From: an uncultured Oscillibacter sp.
GTDB taxonomy: Bacteria > Bacillota > Clostridia > Oscillospirales > Oscillospiraceae
Reading direction: 5' to 3'
Assembly (NCBI GenBank): GCA_910585165.1
Contig: CAJUBX010000003.1
Coordinates: 3,187-67,186, forward strand
Length of the DNA stretch: 64,000 nucleotides
Each line of letters starts with the position of its first letter. Positions within the stretch are counted from its first letter, which is position 1. A program made the position numbers and the translations under genes. Shown here in pieces: positions 17,081 through 25,851 of the stretch. Under the pieces are notes generated by a model that saw only the letters and a program-made list of their open reading frames with translations, was not told the origin of the DNA and did not search any database.

Positions 17081-17188
17081 GGATAGATGGCTGCAACGGA
17101 GTGCCGCGCGCACGGGCCCGCACCTATCTCTCCGTGCGGGCCGATAGGTGTTTCAAATCCGGGTGGATTTGGGGCGCCTTTCTTTTTT
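17081..17188 (+). ncRNA. Candidate riboswitch leader of ssnA-ygfK
   Basis: Two crossing helices can form a compact pseudoknot: CGCACGG (17109-17115) with CCGTGCG (17132-17138), and CACCTATC (17121-17128) with GATAGGTG (17143-17150). The last four bases GGTG also begin a 14-bp terminator stem (17147-17160 with 17165-17178, loop GGGT) followed by TTTCTTTTTT. So the aptamer-like fold and the terminator exclude each other, the classic riboswitch layout. A competing hairpin, GGCCCGCAC (17115-17123) with GTGCGGGCC (17134-17142), could be a third state. I do not recognise it as purine, guanidine, THF or Moco class. A known but unrecalled Rfam family is possible. Confidence 0.65.
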
Positions 17189-17221
17189 ATCCAAATTCCA
17201 ATTTTAAGGAGGAGTTTCATT

Positions 17222-18565
17222 ATGATCCTACTGGCAAACGGCAAGCTCATCACCCGGGACCCTGGCGGCGCGGGCTATCTGCCCGACGGCGGCGTGGTTA
17301 CAGACGGGGGAAAGATCGTGGAGGTGGGCGAAACCGCCGCCCTGAAGGCGAAATACCCCCAGGCGGAGTTTGTGGATGCAAAGGGCGGGGTCATCATGCC
17401 CGGCCTCATCAACGCCCACACCCACATTTACTCCGCCCTGGCCCGGGGCCTCAGCATCCGCGGCTACGCCCCCACCAACTTTTACGAGGTGCTGGACGGC
17501 CAGTGGTGGTACATTGATCGCCATCTGGACCTGGCGGCCACCCGAGCCAGCGCCCAGGCCCTGGTCATCGACTCCATCAAGCAGGGCGTCACCACCATCT
17601 TCGACCACCACGCCTCCTTCTGCGAGATTCCCGGCTCCCTGATGGAAATTGCCAAGGTCACCGAGGAGATGGGTCTGCGGGCCTGCCTGTGCTACGAGGT
17701 CAGCGACCGGGACGGGGAGGAAAAGGCCCTCCAGTCCGTCCAGGAGAACAAGGACTTCATCGGCTACTGCGAGTCCCATCCCTCCGATATGCTGAAAGCC
17801 ATGTTCGGCGGCCACGCCCTGTTTACCATCTCCGACAGGACCTTCGACCGGATGAACGCCGCCAACGCCGGGCGGGTGGGCTACCATATCCATGTCTCCG
17901 AGGGCATGAACGACGTGTATGACTCTCTCCAGAACTACGGCCGCCGCCCGGTGCAGCGTTTGCAGGACCACGGCATCCTTGGGCCCAAGACCATCCTGGG
18001 CCACTGCATCCACGTGAACACCGCCGAGATGGACATCATCAAGGAGACGGACACCATGTGCGTCAACAACCCCGAGAGCAACATGGGCAACGCCGTGGGC
18101 TGCTCTCCGGTGCTTCAGCTTTATAAGAAGGGCATTCTGGTGGGCTTGGGCACCGACGCCTACACCAACGACATGCTGGAAAGCCTCAAAGCGGCTCTAG
18201 CCATCCAGCGGCACAACGCCTGCCTCCCCGGCGTAGGCTGGTGCGAGGTGACGGACATGCTCTTCAAGAACAACGCCAAAATGGCGGTCCGGGCCGGGTT
18301 CCCGGAGATGGGCGTGCTGAAGGCCGGGGCGGCGGCAGACGTGATCGTCATGGACTACAAGCCCTTCACTCCCTTCTCCGACGCGAATATCGACGGGCAC
18401 ATGCTCTTCGGCATGACGGGCCGCCAATGCCAGACCACCATGATTGCGGGCAAGATCCTGATGAAGGACCGGGTTCTTACGGAAATCGACGAGGAGGCCG
18501 TCAACGCCAAAATCCTGGAGGTCTCCCGAAAGCTGTGGGGAAGCCTGAACCACTGCGAGTATTAA
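17222..18565 (+). CDS. ssnA: Putative aminohydrolase SsnA
   Basis: 447 residues, ATG behind AAGGAGG. It has the amidohydrolase pattern: metal-binding NAHTH at 64-68, an internal GYHIHVSEG, the GHCIHVN histidine block, and LGTDAYTNDMLE with the catalytic Asp. The whole sequence matches SsnA, found in E. coli and gut anaerobes beside ygfK and other genes implicated in anaerobic purine/urate breakdown. It probably hydrolyses a purine-derived ring or amidine; the exact substrate is not proven. It lies downstream of a riboswitch-like leader and upstream of ygfK; a 161-bp repeat begins directly after its TAA. Confidence 0.92.
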   Translation: MILLANGKLITRDPGGAGYLPDGGVVTDGGKIVEVGETAALKAKYPQAEFVDAKGGVIMPGLINAHTHIYSALARGLSIRGYAPTNFYEVLDGQWWYIDRHLDLAATRASAQALVIDSIKQGVTTIFDHHASFCEIPGSLMEIAKVTEEMGLRACLCYEVSDRDGEEKALQSVQENKDFIGYCESHPSDMLKAMFGGHALFTISDRTFDRMNAANAGRVGYHIHVSEGMNDVYDSLQNYGRRPVQRLQDHGILGPKTILGHCIHVNTAEMDIIKETDTMCVNNPESNMGNAVGCSPVLQLYKKGILVGLGTDAYTNDMLESLKAALAIQRHNACLPGVGWCEVTDMLFKNNAKMAVRAGFPEMGVLKAGAAADVIVMDYKPFTPFSDANIDGHMLFGMTGRQCQTTMIAGKILMKDRVLTEIDEEAVNAKILEVSRKLWGSLNHCEY

Positions 18566-18726
18566 GAACCTATCCCAAAATTATGCGCACACAGCTTGCT
18601 TGCATATTTTACGCCATACTTCGTTGGTTTTCGTTGCCGGGTGACAGCCCGGTAAGCGGAAAACCGCCTCGTCTGACCCAAAATCTGACGGCGCAATCTG
18701 CGCACGCCTAATTTCGGGATAGGCTC
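18566..18726. mobile_element. 161-bp repeat element, copy 1 (MITE-like)
   Basis: The ends are imperfect inverted repeats: GAACCTATCCCAAAATTA on the left and the complement of GAGCCTATCCCGAAATTA on the right. A TAA triplet flanks both sides; the left TAA is the ssnA stop. A near-identical 161-bp copy lies inverted at 62287-62447. The short open frames inside are shadows of the repeat. An internal hairpin (GCCGGG..CCCGGT) is visible. About 150 bases of unannotated, T-rich leader follow before ygfK (18727-18875). Confidence 0.85.
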
Positions 18727-18875
18727 TAAAGAGGAGACTTCGTCCCCCCCCCTTTAAAGCCCCCTTCCAGCCTGCGGACTGGATCCGCCGCCTCAGGCGG
18801 CTGGAGTATTGGAATTTTTGTGACGCGCATGTCGCCGCAAAAATAATTTTAAAGAATATGCGGAGGTATTGAAAT

Positions 18876-21827
18876 ATGTCCGAACTCATGACCCCCATCC
18901 CCTTCCGGGAACTGATGACCTGGGTAAGCGCCGAATACCAAAACGAGGGAACCGTCTTCGGCGTTCACAAGCCCTACCGGGCGGGGGTAAAAACCCTGCC
19001 GATCTTCGGCGAGAAGATTGAGACCCCCTTTGGCCCCGCCGCCGGGCCCAACACCCAGCTGGCCCAGAACATCATCGCCTCCTACTTCGCCGGAGCCCGG
19101 TTCTTCGAGCTGAAAACCGTCCAGAAGATGGACGGCGCGGACCTGGCCGCCTGCATCAGCCGCCCCTGCATTCTGGCGGAGGACGAGTGCTACAACTGCG
19201 AGTGGTCCACGGAGCTGTACGTCCAGCAGGCCTTTGAGGAGTACGTGAAGGCCTGGTGCGTCTGCAAAATCATGGCGAAGGTTTACGGCCTGGGCGACCC
19301 CGGCGCCTTTGTCTTCAACATGTCCGTGGGTTATGACCTGGCGGGCATCCAGGGCCCCAAGATAGACAAATTCCTCACGGAGATGGTGGACGCTTCCAAG
19401 ACCCCCATTTTCCAGGAGTGCATCCGGGTGCTCAAGGAGTTCTTCCCCGCCGAGGCCGCCTTTATCGACGGCATTTCCCCCCGTGTTTCCGGCAGCGTGA
19501 CCCTCTCCACCCTCCACGGCTGCCCGCCGGATGAGATCGAGCGGATCGCCGGCTACCTGATTGAGAAAAAGCGCCTCCATACCTTCGTCAAGTGCAACCC
19601 CACCATCCTGGGCTACGAAACCGCCCGCTCCATCCTGGACGGCATGGGCTACGACTACATCGCCTTTGACGACCACCACTTCAAGGAGGACCTCCAGTAC
19701 GCCGACGCCGTTCCCATGTTCCGCCGCCTCCAGGCCCTGGCGGACAAGTGCGGCGTGGAGTTCGGGCTGAAGCTCTCCAACACCTTCCCCGTGGATGTGA
19801 AGGCCGGGGAGCTCCCCAGTGGGGAGATGTACATGGCGGGCAAGTCCCTGTTCCCCCTGACCACCGCCATGGCGGCCCGGATTTCCCGGGAGTTCGGCGG
19901 GAAAATGCGCATCAGCTACGCCGGAGGCGCGGACGCGCTGAACATCGATAAGCTGTTCTCCCTTGGCATCTGGCCCATCACCATGGCGACCACCGAGCTC
20001 AAGCCCGGCGGCTACCAGCGCTTCGTCCAGATTGGCGACAAGCTGGACGCCCTGGCGTTCAAGCCCTTCACCGGCGTGGACGTGGAGGGAATCGAGGCCC
20101 TGGCCCTGGCGGCCCGGTCCGACAAGTACCATGTCAAGGCCGTGAAGCCCCTGCCCCGGCGGAAGCTCTATGAGAAGGTTCCCCTGCTGGACTGCTTCAC
20201 CGCCCCCTGCAAGGGCGGCTGTCCCATCGGCCAGGACATCCCGGAGTATATCGAGCTGTGCCGGAAGGGGGAGTACGCCCCCGCCCTGCGGCTCATCTGC
20301 GAGAAGAACCCCCTGCCCTTCATCACGGGCACCATCTGCGCTCACCGCTGCCAGACCAAGTGCACCCGGAACTTCTATGAGGACTCCGTCCAGATTCGGG
20401 CCACCAAGCTGGTGGCGGCGGAGCGGGGCTATGACGAGTACTTGTCCAAGATCAAGGCCCCCGCTCCCGACCAGAGCGGGAAAAAGGCTGCCGTCATCGG
20501 CGGCGGCCCCACCGGCATGGCGGCGGCCTACTTCCTGGGCCGGGCGGGCATCCCCGTCACCGTTTTTGAAAAAGCCGATAAACTGGGCGGCATCGTCCGC
20601 CAGGTTATCCCCGGCTTCCGCATCTCCGACGAGGCTATCGACAAGGACGCGGCCCTTATCGCCGGCATGGGCGCGGAAATCAAGCTGAACACCCCCGCGC
20701 CGTCAGTTGCCGAGCTGAAGGCCCAGGGGTACACCCACATTTTCTTTGCCGTGGGCGCGTGGAAGGCCGGACGGCTGGACATCCCCGGCAGCGTGGCCCC
20801 CGTCATCGGCTGGCTGAAAGACATGAAGGCCGGGAAGGACGTGTCCCTGGGCCATGTGGCGGTCGTGGGCGGCGGCAACACCGCCATGGACGCCGCCCGG
20901 GCGGCCCTCCGAGCGGGGGCGAAGTCCTCCACCCTGGTGTACCGCCGCACCAGGAAGTATATGCCCGCCGATGCGGAGGAGCTGGAGCTGGCTATCGCCG
21001 ACGGCGTAAACTTCCTGGAGCTGGCGGCTCCCGTGGAGCAGAGGGATGGAAAGCTCCGCTGCGAGAAGATGCGCCTGGGCGAGCCCGACGAAAAGGGCCG
21101 CCGGAAGCCGGAGCCCACCGGGGAGTTTGTGGAAATCGACTGCGACACCGTGGTCTCCGCCGTGGGCGAGAAGGTGGAAAGCGAGATCTTCACCGCCAAC
21201 GGCATCCAGGTGGACGCCAAGGGCCTGCCGGATTTCCGTACCAATGTGGAGGGCGTTTTCGTGGGCGGCGACGCCATGCGGGGCCCCGCCACGGTGGTGG
21301 AGGGTATCGCCGACGCCCAGTGGTTCGCCAACGCCGTTATCGGGGACGTTCACAAGTTTGAGATTCCCGCCAAGGCCAAGGCAAGCCGGGCGGAGGCCAT
21401 CGCCAAGAAGGGCATTCTCTGCGAGTCCGCCAAGTGCGAGGGCGAGCGGTGCCTTGCCTGCAATGTGGTGTGCCAGGCCTGTGCCGACGTGTGCCCCAAC
21501 CGGGCCAACGTGGTGGTGGAACTGCCCGGCGGGCGGCATGAGATTCTCCACGTGGACCGGATGTGCAACGAGTGCGGCAACTGCGCCGTTTTCTGCCCCT
21601 ACGACTCCGCCCCCTACCGGGATAAATTCACCCTGTTCAAAACCCGGGAGGGCTTTGACGAGAGCGTGAACAACCAGGGCTTTCTGCCCCTGGGCGGAAG
21701 CCGCGTCCTGGTCCGGCTGGATGGGAAGGTCTTCGAGGCAGACCTGAACAATGAAAATGAACTGCCCGCGGATATCGAGGTATTCATCCTCACGGTGCTG
21801 AGCAGGTACGCCTATCTTCTGGGCTGA
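18876..21827 (+). CDS. ygfK: YgfK, putative selenate reductase-like flavo-iron-sulfur oxidoreductase
   Basis: 983 residues, ATG behind GCGGAGG. The N-terminal ~400 residues form a dihydroorotate-dehydrogenase-like barrel (TPFGPAAGPNTQLAQN, SGSVTLSTLHGCPPDEIERI). A GltD-like linker with clustered cysteines follows (APCKGGCPIGQDIPEYI, ICAHRCQTKC). Then comes an FAD/NAD(P) two-dinucleotide oxidoreductase part (IGGGPTGMAAAYFLGRAG; VGGGNTAMDAARAALRAG). The C-terminus has two ferredoxin-type clusters (CLACNVVCQACADVCPNRA and CNECGNCAVFCPYD). Known YgfK genes occur with ssnA in purine-degradation loci; an electron-transfer role in reducing a purine intermediate is inferred. No molybdenum hydroxylase gene is in the window. 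Confidence 0.93.
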   Translation: MSELMTPIPFRELMTWVSAEYQNEGTVFGVHKPYRAGVKTLPIFGEKIETPFGPAAGPNTQLAQNIIASYFAGARFFELKTVQKMDGADLAACISRPCILAEDECYNCEWSTELYVQQAFEEYVKAWCVCKIMAKVYGLGDPGAFVFNMSVGYDLAGIQGPKIDKFLTEMVDASKTPIFQECIRVLKEFFPAEAAFIDGISPRVSGSVTLSTLHGCPPDEIERIAGYLIEKKRLHTFVKCNPTILGYETARSILDGMGYDYIAFDDHHFKEDLQYADAVPMFRRLQALADKCGVEFGLKLSNTFPVDVKAGELPSGEMYMAGKSLFPLTTAMAARISREFGGKMRISYAGGADALNIDKLFSLGIWPITMATTELKPGGYQRFVQIGDKLDALAFKPFTGVDVEGIEALALAARSDKYHVKAVKPLPRRKLYEKVPLLDCFTAPCKGGCPIGQDIPEYIELCRKGEYAPALRLICEKNPLPFITGTICAHRCQTKCTRNFYEDSVQIRATKLVAAERGYDEYLSKIKAPAPDQSGKKAAVIGGGPTGMAAAYFLGRAGIPVTVFEKADKLGGIVRQVIPGFRISDEAIDKDAALIAGMGAEIKLNTPAPSVAELKAQGYTHIFFAVGAWKAGRLDIPGSVAPVIGWLKDMKAGKDVSLGHVAVVGGGNTAMDAARAALRAGAKSSTLVYRRTRKYMPADAEELELAIADGVNFLELAAPVEQRDGKLRCEKMRLGEPDEKGRRKPEPTGEFVEIDCDTVVSAVGEKVESEIFTANGIQVDAKGLPDFRTNVEGVFVGGDAMRGPATVVEGIADAQWFANAVIGDVHKFEIPAKAKASRAEAIAKKGILCESAKCEGERCLACNVVCQACADVCPNRANVVVELPGGRHEILHVDRMCNECGNCAVFCPYDSAPYRDKFTLFKTREGFDESVNNQGFLPLGGSRVLVRLDGKVFEADLNNENELPADIEVFILTVLSRYAYLLG

Positions 21828-21840
21828 GCCCCCAAGTCTA

Positions 21841-21875
21841 CAGGGAGGCCGGGAAATCCCGGCCTCCCTGTTTTT
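21841..21875 (+). terminator. Terminator of the ssnA-ygfK unit
   Basis: The stem CAGGGAGGCCGGGA / TCCCGGCCTCCCTG with a tiny loop and five T follows the ygfK stop by 13 bases. Confidence 0.9.
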
Positions 21876-22016
21876 GCCCCTCTGTGCCCCTGTGATGCCG
21901 CCTTCCTGACCGCCGGGCCAAACTCCCTGCGGACTTTTGGAAATATGACTGGAATTTACAGCCCGCCCATGGTATACTATGTCCTGCACAAATAAAATCC
22001 AGCGCAAGTTAGGAGC

Positions 22017-22862
22017 GTGAGTTTTTTGACCCTGCTGTCTTCCGTTCTTCTGGGCGCCCTCCAGGGGGTGACCGAATTTCTGCCGGTGTCCAGCTCCGGA
22101 CACCTGGCCATCGCGGAGCACCTGCTGAATATTTCCGGCGCGGCGGAGGTCCCTGTCTTTTTCGACGTGCTCCTCCACCTGGGCACCCTGTTTGCCGTTT
22201 TCGCCGCCTACTGGGAGGATATCCGGGACATGGTCCTGGAGTTCTTTTACGGCGTGAGCGACCTGGTCCATGGCTCCACCCCCGCCCGCGTGCCTCCCGC
22301 CCGGCGGATGATTCTGCTGATCATCGTGGGCACACTGCCCCTGTTTGCCGTGCTGTTTGTCAAGGATACCGTCGAGGCCCTGGGGGACAATATGTATTTC
22401 GTGGCCTGCGCCCTGCTTGTGACCGGCTGCCTCCTCTTTGCCAGCGACCACGTGCGCCGGGGACGGAAGACGGAGAAGTCCGCCACCATGCTGGACGCGC
22501 TGATGGTGGGCGTGGGCCAGGCCCTGGCCACCTGCCCGGGGCTCTCCCGCTCCGGCACCACCATCGCCGCGGGATGCTTCGTTGGCTTTGACCGGAAATT
22601 CGCCGTCCGCTACTCCTTCCTCATGTCCATCCCCGCCATTCTGGGGGCCAACATCCTCAGCCTCAAGGACGCGCTGGAGGGGGAGGTCCTCTGGGCGGAG
22701 GTGCCCGTCTACCTGGCGGGCGTGGCGGTCTCCGCCATCGTGGGCTACGTCTGCATCCGCCTTATCAGGCTGGTGGCGGACAAAGGAAAATTCGGCTTCT
22801 TCGCCTATTACTGCTGGCTGGCGGGCATCATCACCCTGGCCTTGATCTTCACGCAGAAGTAA
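22017..22862 (+). CDS. uppP: Undecaprenyl-diphosphate phosphatase
   Basis: 281 residues, about eight membrane helices. The two active-site motifs are plain: GVTEFLPVSSSGHL near residue 17 and PGLSRSGTT near 178. It dephosphorylates C55-PP to recycle the lipid carrier for peptidoglycan and other glycans. The GTG at 22017 lies only one base after AGGAG; the in-frame TTG at 22026 has better spacing and may be the true start. A TATACT box at 21973-21978 suggests a promoter. It sits 22 bp before ftsK. Confidence 0.95.
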   Translation: MSFLTLLSSVLLGALQGVTEFLPVSSSGHLAIAEHLLNISGAAEVPVFFDVLLHLGTLFAVFAAYWEDIRDMVLEFFYGVSDLVHGSTPARVPPARRMILLIIVGTLPLFAVLFVKDTVEALGDNMYFVACALLVTGCLLFASDHVRRGRKTEKSATMLDALMVGVGQALATCPGLSRSGTTIAAGCFVGFDRKFAVRYSFLMSIPAILGANILSLKDALEGEVLWAEVPVYLAGVAVSAIVGYVCIRLIRLVADKGKFGFFAYYCWLAGIITLALIFTQK

Positions 22863-22884
22863 CCCAAAACGGAGGTACATAACC

Positions 22885-25494
22885 GTGGCTTCCACATCAC
22901 CAAAGAAACCCGCCGCCAAAAAGTCCGGCGGCAAACCCTCGAAAAAGCCCCCTCAGAAGCAGCCCGTCCGCCGGGAGGTCGCCGGAGGCGTGCTGCTGGT
23001 GCTGGCGCTGTGCGTGTTTGTCGGCTACTTCGGCGTCAACGCCCTGTTTCTGGACTTTTTCGCGGTGCTCTTAAAGGGCCTGTTCGGCTACGGCTACTGG
23101 CTGGCGGGGCCTTCCCTGGCGCTGGCGGGGCTCATCCTGCTGTTCCACCGGGGGCGGCCCGTCCAGCTGCGGACCGCCTGCGCCCTGCTGCTGCCGCCGA
23201 TGTTCGGAACCCTGGCCCACCTGGTCCTCTGCAAGAAGACCTACGAGCCCTCCTTCTTTAAAATGCTGGGAGCCATCTGGGCCGACGGCGCGGCCCTGGA
23301 GTCCGGCGGGGCCGTCTCCGGCGTGCTGGCCAACGCCTCCGCCGCCGTGTTTTCCACCCTGGCGTCGGTGATTTTGTTCACGGCGCTGTTTATGGCGCTG
23401 CTGTTTGTTGCACTGCGGCTGACCCTGGCGGCCTTCGCCCAGTGGCGGCAGGCGCGGCCCCAGTATGAGGAGCAGCCCGAACCCGCCATCCGCGTGACCC
23501 CCCTGGACCCGCCCAAACGCCGTCCCTCCGCCGGTCCCAAGCCCCAGATTGACATCCCCCTGGACGGCGAGGAGCGTGCCCCGAAGCCCCAGAAGTCCGG
23601 GAAGTTCACCGGCTTCTTCCGCCATAAGGCCGACGCCCAGCCTACCCCGGATCAGGTGCTCCAGGCTCCTCCTGTCCCGGAGCCGGAGCCCCCCCAGCCG
23701 GAGCGGCCCCGGGCGGCCATTCCTGTGCCGCCGCCTGCGCCGGTGCCGGAGCCTGTTCCCGCCCCTCCGGCGGCGCCGGAATCCCCGGTCTCTTCGCCGG
23801 AACCCCCCGCCCCGGTTCCGGAGCCCGTCTTCCCGGAGCCCGCCGCGCCGGAGCCTCCCCAACCGGAAAAGACCCTGCCCACGGCGGAGGCCTTTACCCG
23901 CAGCGGCAAGGCCGAAACCGCCCGGGAGGTGGCGGCTCAGACCGCCGCCGTGGCCGCGGAGATCGAGGAAAAGCTGGCCTCCGAGGACGGCTCCTATCTG
24001 TATCCCCCGGTGGACCTTCTGCGGCTGAACCAGGGGGAAAACCATGTGGAAGCCGGGGCGGAGCTTCGCAACAACTCTCGCCGCCTGGCGGAGACCCTGA
24101 CCAGCTTCGGCGTGGACGCTGCCCCCGGCGACGTGATCCACGGCCCCTCCGTCACCCGGTATGAGTTCATCCTGGAGCAGGGGGTGAAGCTCTCCAAAAT
24201 CACGAACCTCGCCGACGACATCGCCCTGGCCCTGGGGGCCACCGGCGTACGCATCGCCCCCATTCCCGACAAAATCTCCGTGGTGGGCATCGAGGTGCCC
24301 AACAAGCAGGTGACGCCCGTGCTGATCCGGGACGTGATTGAGTCCCGGGACTTCGCCGGACACAGGTCCCAGGTTGCCTTCGCCCTGGGGCGGGACATCG
24401 GCGGGCGGAACGTCATTGGGGACATCGGCACCCTGCCCCATGTCCTCATCGCGGGCACCACCGGTTCCGGCAAGTCCGTGTGCACCAACTCCCTTATCAT
24501 CAGCCTGCTCTACAAGTCCACGCCGGAGGACGTGCGCTTTATCATGGTGGACCCCAAGATGGTGGAGCTGGCTCCCTACAACGGCATCCCCCACCTGCTG
24601 ATTCCCGTGGTGACGGACCCGAAGAAGGCCGCCGGGGCCCTCCAGTGGGCGGTGTTCGAGATGATGAAGCGCTACAAGACCTTCTCGGAAAACGGTGTGA
24701 AGAAGCTGGAGGAGTTCAACCGCCTGGCAAGGACAAAGGAGGGCCTGGCTCCCCTGCCAAGCGTGGTGGTGGTCATCGACGAGCTGGCGGATTTGATGCT
24801 GGTGGCCGCCAAGGAGGTGGAGGAATCCATCTGCCGGGTGGCCCAGATGGGCCGCGCCGCCGGGATGCACCTGGTCATCGCCACCCAGCGGCCCTCCGCC
24901 GACGTGATCACCGGCCTCATGAAGGCCAACATCCCCAGCCGCATCGCCTTCGCCGTGGCCTCCTCCATGGAGTCCCGCATCATTCTGGACAACGGCGGCG
25001 CGGAAAAGCTGGTGGGCCGGGGCGACATGCTCTACGCCCCCCTGGGAGCCGGGAAGCCCACCCGGGTCCAGGGCTGCTTCATCACCCCGGAGGAGATCGA
25101 CCGGGTGGTGTCCTTCGTCAAGCAGACCGGCGAGGCCCAGTATGACGACGACGTCATCGCCAAAATCGAAGAATCCGTCCAGGAGAAGGGCGCCAAGGCC
25201 GGGAAGCCCTCCGCCGAGCCGGAGGAGCAGGAGTGCGACGAGCTCCTCCCCGCCGCCGTGGAGGTCATCCTGGAGACGGGGCAGGCGTCCACGTCCATGC
25301 TCCAGCGGCGGCTGAAGCTGGGGTACTCCCGGGCCGCGCGCCTTGTGGACCAGCTGGAGGAGCGGGGCTACGTGGGCCCCTTCGAGGGATCCAAGCCCCG
25401 GCAGCTGCTCATCACCAAGGAGAAGTGGCAGGAGATGAAGATGGGCGGCGCAGACGCGGCGGAGCCGCCTCCAACGGACTTTGAGGACGCGTGA
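22885..25494 (+). CDS. ftsK: DNA translocase FtsK/SpoIIIE
   Basis: 869 residues; GTG start behind GGAGGT. After a basic N-terminus (KKPAAKKSGGKPSKK), about four membrane helices span residues ~32-180. A Pro/Glu-rich linker (about 190-350) is extended. The motor follows with Walker A GTTGSGKS near 528, FIMVDPKMVEL, Walker B VVVIDELADLM, and MGRAAGMHLVIATQRPS. The C-terminal gamma winged helix that reads KOPS/SRS sites is present (VEVILETGQASTSMLQRRLKLGYSRAARLVDQLEERGYVG). It pumps chromosomal DNA at division or sporulation. Confidence 0.95.
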   Translation: MASTSPKKPAAKKSGGKPSKKPPQKQPVRREVAGGVLLVLALCVFVGYFGVNALFLDFFAVLLKGLFGYGYWLAGPSLALAGLILLFHRGRPVQLRTACALLLPPMFGTLAHLVLCKKTYEPSFFKMLGAIWADGAALESGGAVSGVLANASAAVFSTLASVILFTALFMALLFVALRLTLAAFAQWRQARPQYEEQPEPAIRVTPLDPPKRRPSAGPKPQIDIPLDGEERAPKPQKSGKFTGFFRHKADAQPTPDQVLQAPPVPEPEPPQPERPRAAIPVPPPAPVPEPVPAPPAAPESPVSSPEPPAPVPEPVFPEPAAPEPPQPEKTLPTAEAFTRSGKAETAREVAAQTAAVAAEIEEKLASEDGSYLYPPVDLLRLNQGENHVEAGAELRNNSRRLAETLTSFGVDAAPGDVIHGPSVTRYEFILEQGVKLSKITNLADDIALALGATGVRIAPIPDKISVVGIEVPNKQVTPVLIRDVIESRDFAGHRSQVAFALGRDIGGRNVIGDIGTLPHVLIAGTTGSGKSVCTNSLIISLLYKSTPEDVRFIMVDPKMVELAPYNGIPHLLIPVVTDPKKAAGALQWAVFEMMKRYKTFSENGVKKLEEFNRLARTKEGLAPLPSVVVVIDELADLMLVAAKEVEESICRVAQMGRAAGMHLVIATQRPSADVITGLMKANIPSRIAFAVASSMESRIILDNGGAEKLVGRGDMLYAPLGAGKPTRVQGCFITPEEIDRVVSFVKQTGEAQYDDDVIAKIEESVQEKGAKAGKPSAEPEEQECDELLPAAVEVILETGQASTSMLQRRLKLGYSRAARLVDQLEERGYVGPFEGSKPRQLLITKEKWQEMKMGGADAAEPPPTDFEDA

Positions 25495-25504
25495 AAACAA
25501 CAAG

Positions 25505-25539
25505 CGCCGGAGAGGGGAAATCCCCCTCTCCGGCGTTTT
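25505..25539 (+). terminator. Terminator of ftsK
   Basis: The stem CGCCGGAGAGGGG with its complement, loop AAA, then TTTT follows ftsK by 10 bases; it can also serve the minus-strand gene that ends at 25568. Confidence 0.85.
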
Positions 25540-25567
25540 GCCGTCTTTCCGGCCGGGCCTGAAAGCC

Positions 25568-25786
25568 TCAGTCCCCGCTTTTGAGCTGGTAGCCCAGCTC
25601 CTGGACCTTCTGGCGAATCTGCTCCTGCCGCACGCCGGTGGAATCATAGTCCACCGCCACGCAGCCCCCGCTGCTGAGGCTGACGGAGGTCACGCCGGGC
25701 AGCATGTCCAGCCCCTGCTTCAAGAGCTTCTCGTCGTGCTTGTCCCCCGGGTTCTCCAGGGAAAAATAGGTGCTCAAATGGGCCAT
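25568..25786 (-). CDS. Small heavy-metal-associated (HMA)-like domain protein
   Basis: 72 residues from the ATG at 25786 behind AAGGAGCG; a longer frame exists but lacks a binding site. The pattern LLKQGLDMLPGVTSVSLSSGGCVAVDYDSTGVRQEQIRQKVQELGYQL follows the beta-alpha-beta rhythm of HMA/ferredoxin-like metallochaperone folds. The usual CxxC metal site in the first loop is missing (the segment is PGDKHDE), so copper binding of the classical kind is unlikely. Function unknown. Confidence 0.65.
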   Translation of the reverse strand: MAHLSTYFSLENPGDKHDEKLLKQGLDMLPGVTSVSLSSGGCVAVDYDSTGVRQEQIRQKVQELGYQLKSGD

Positions 25787-25851
25787 GGGAATCGCTCCTT
25801 CCAAACGTTTGCAGTAGCTTTCCCCAGCCGCGTTTTTTCATTCTGCGGCGC

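Noticed and set aside
17115..17142. Simple 9-bp hairpin in the ssnA leader as a stand-alone terminator
   Set aside because: It lacks a T-tract; the real terminator is the downstream stem at 17147-17178, so this hairpin was kept only as a possible alternate state.
18581..18898. Short frames inside the 161-bp repeat, with a similar frame at 62302-62535
   Set aside because: Both arise from the same repeated DNA with inverted ends; similarity reflects the repeat and no ribosome site is present.
20703..22934. 743-codon minus frame across ygfK and uppP
   Set aside because: Antisense shadow of two clear genes; no recognisable domain and no ribosome site.
23071..25647. 858-codon minus frame opposite ftsK
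   Set aside because: Shadow of the well-supported ftsK gene; His/Gly/Arg-rich low-complexity translation.
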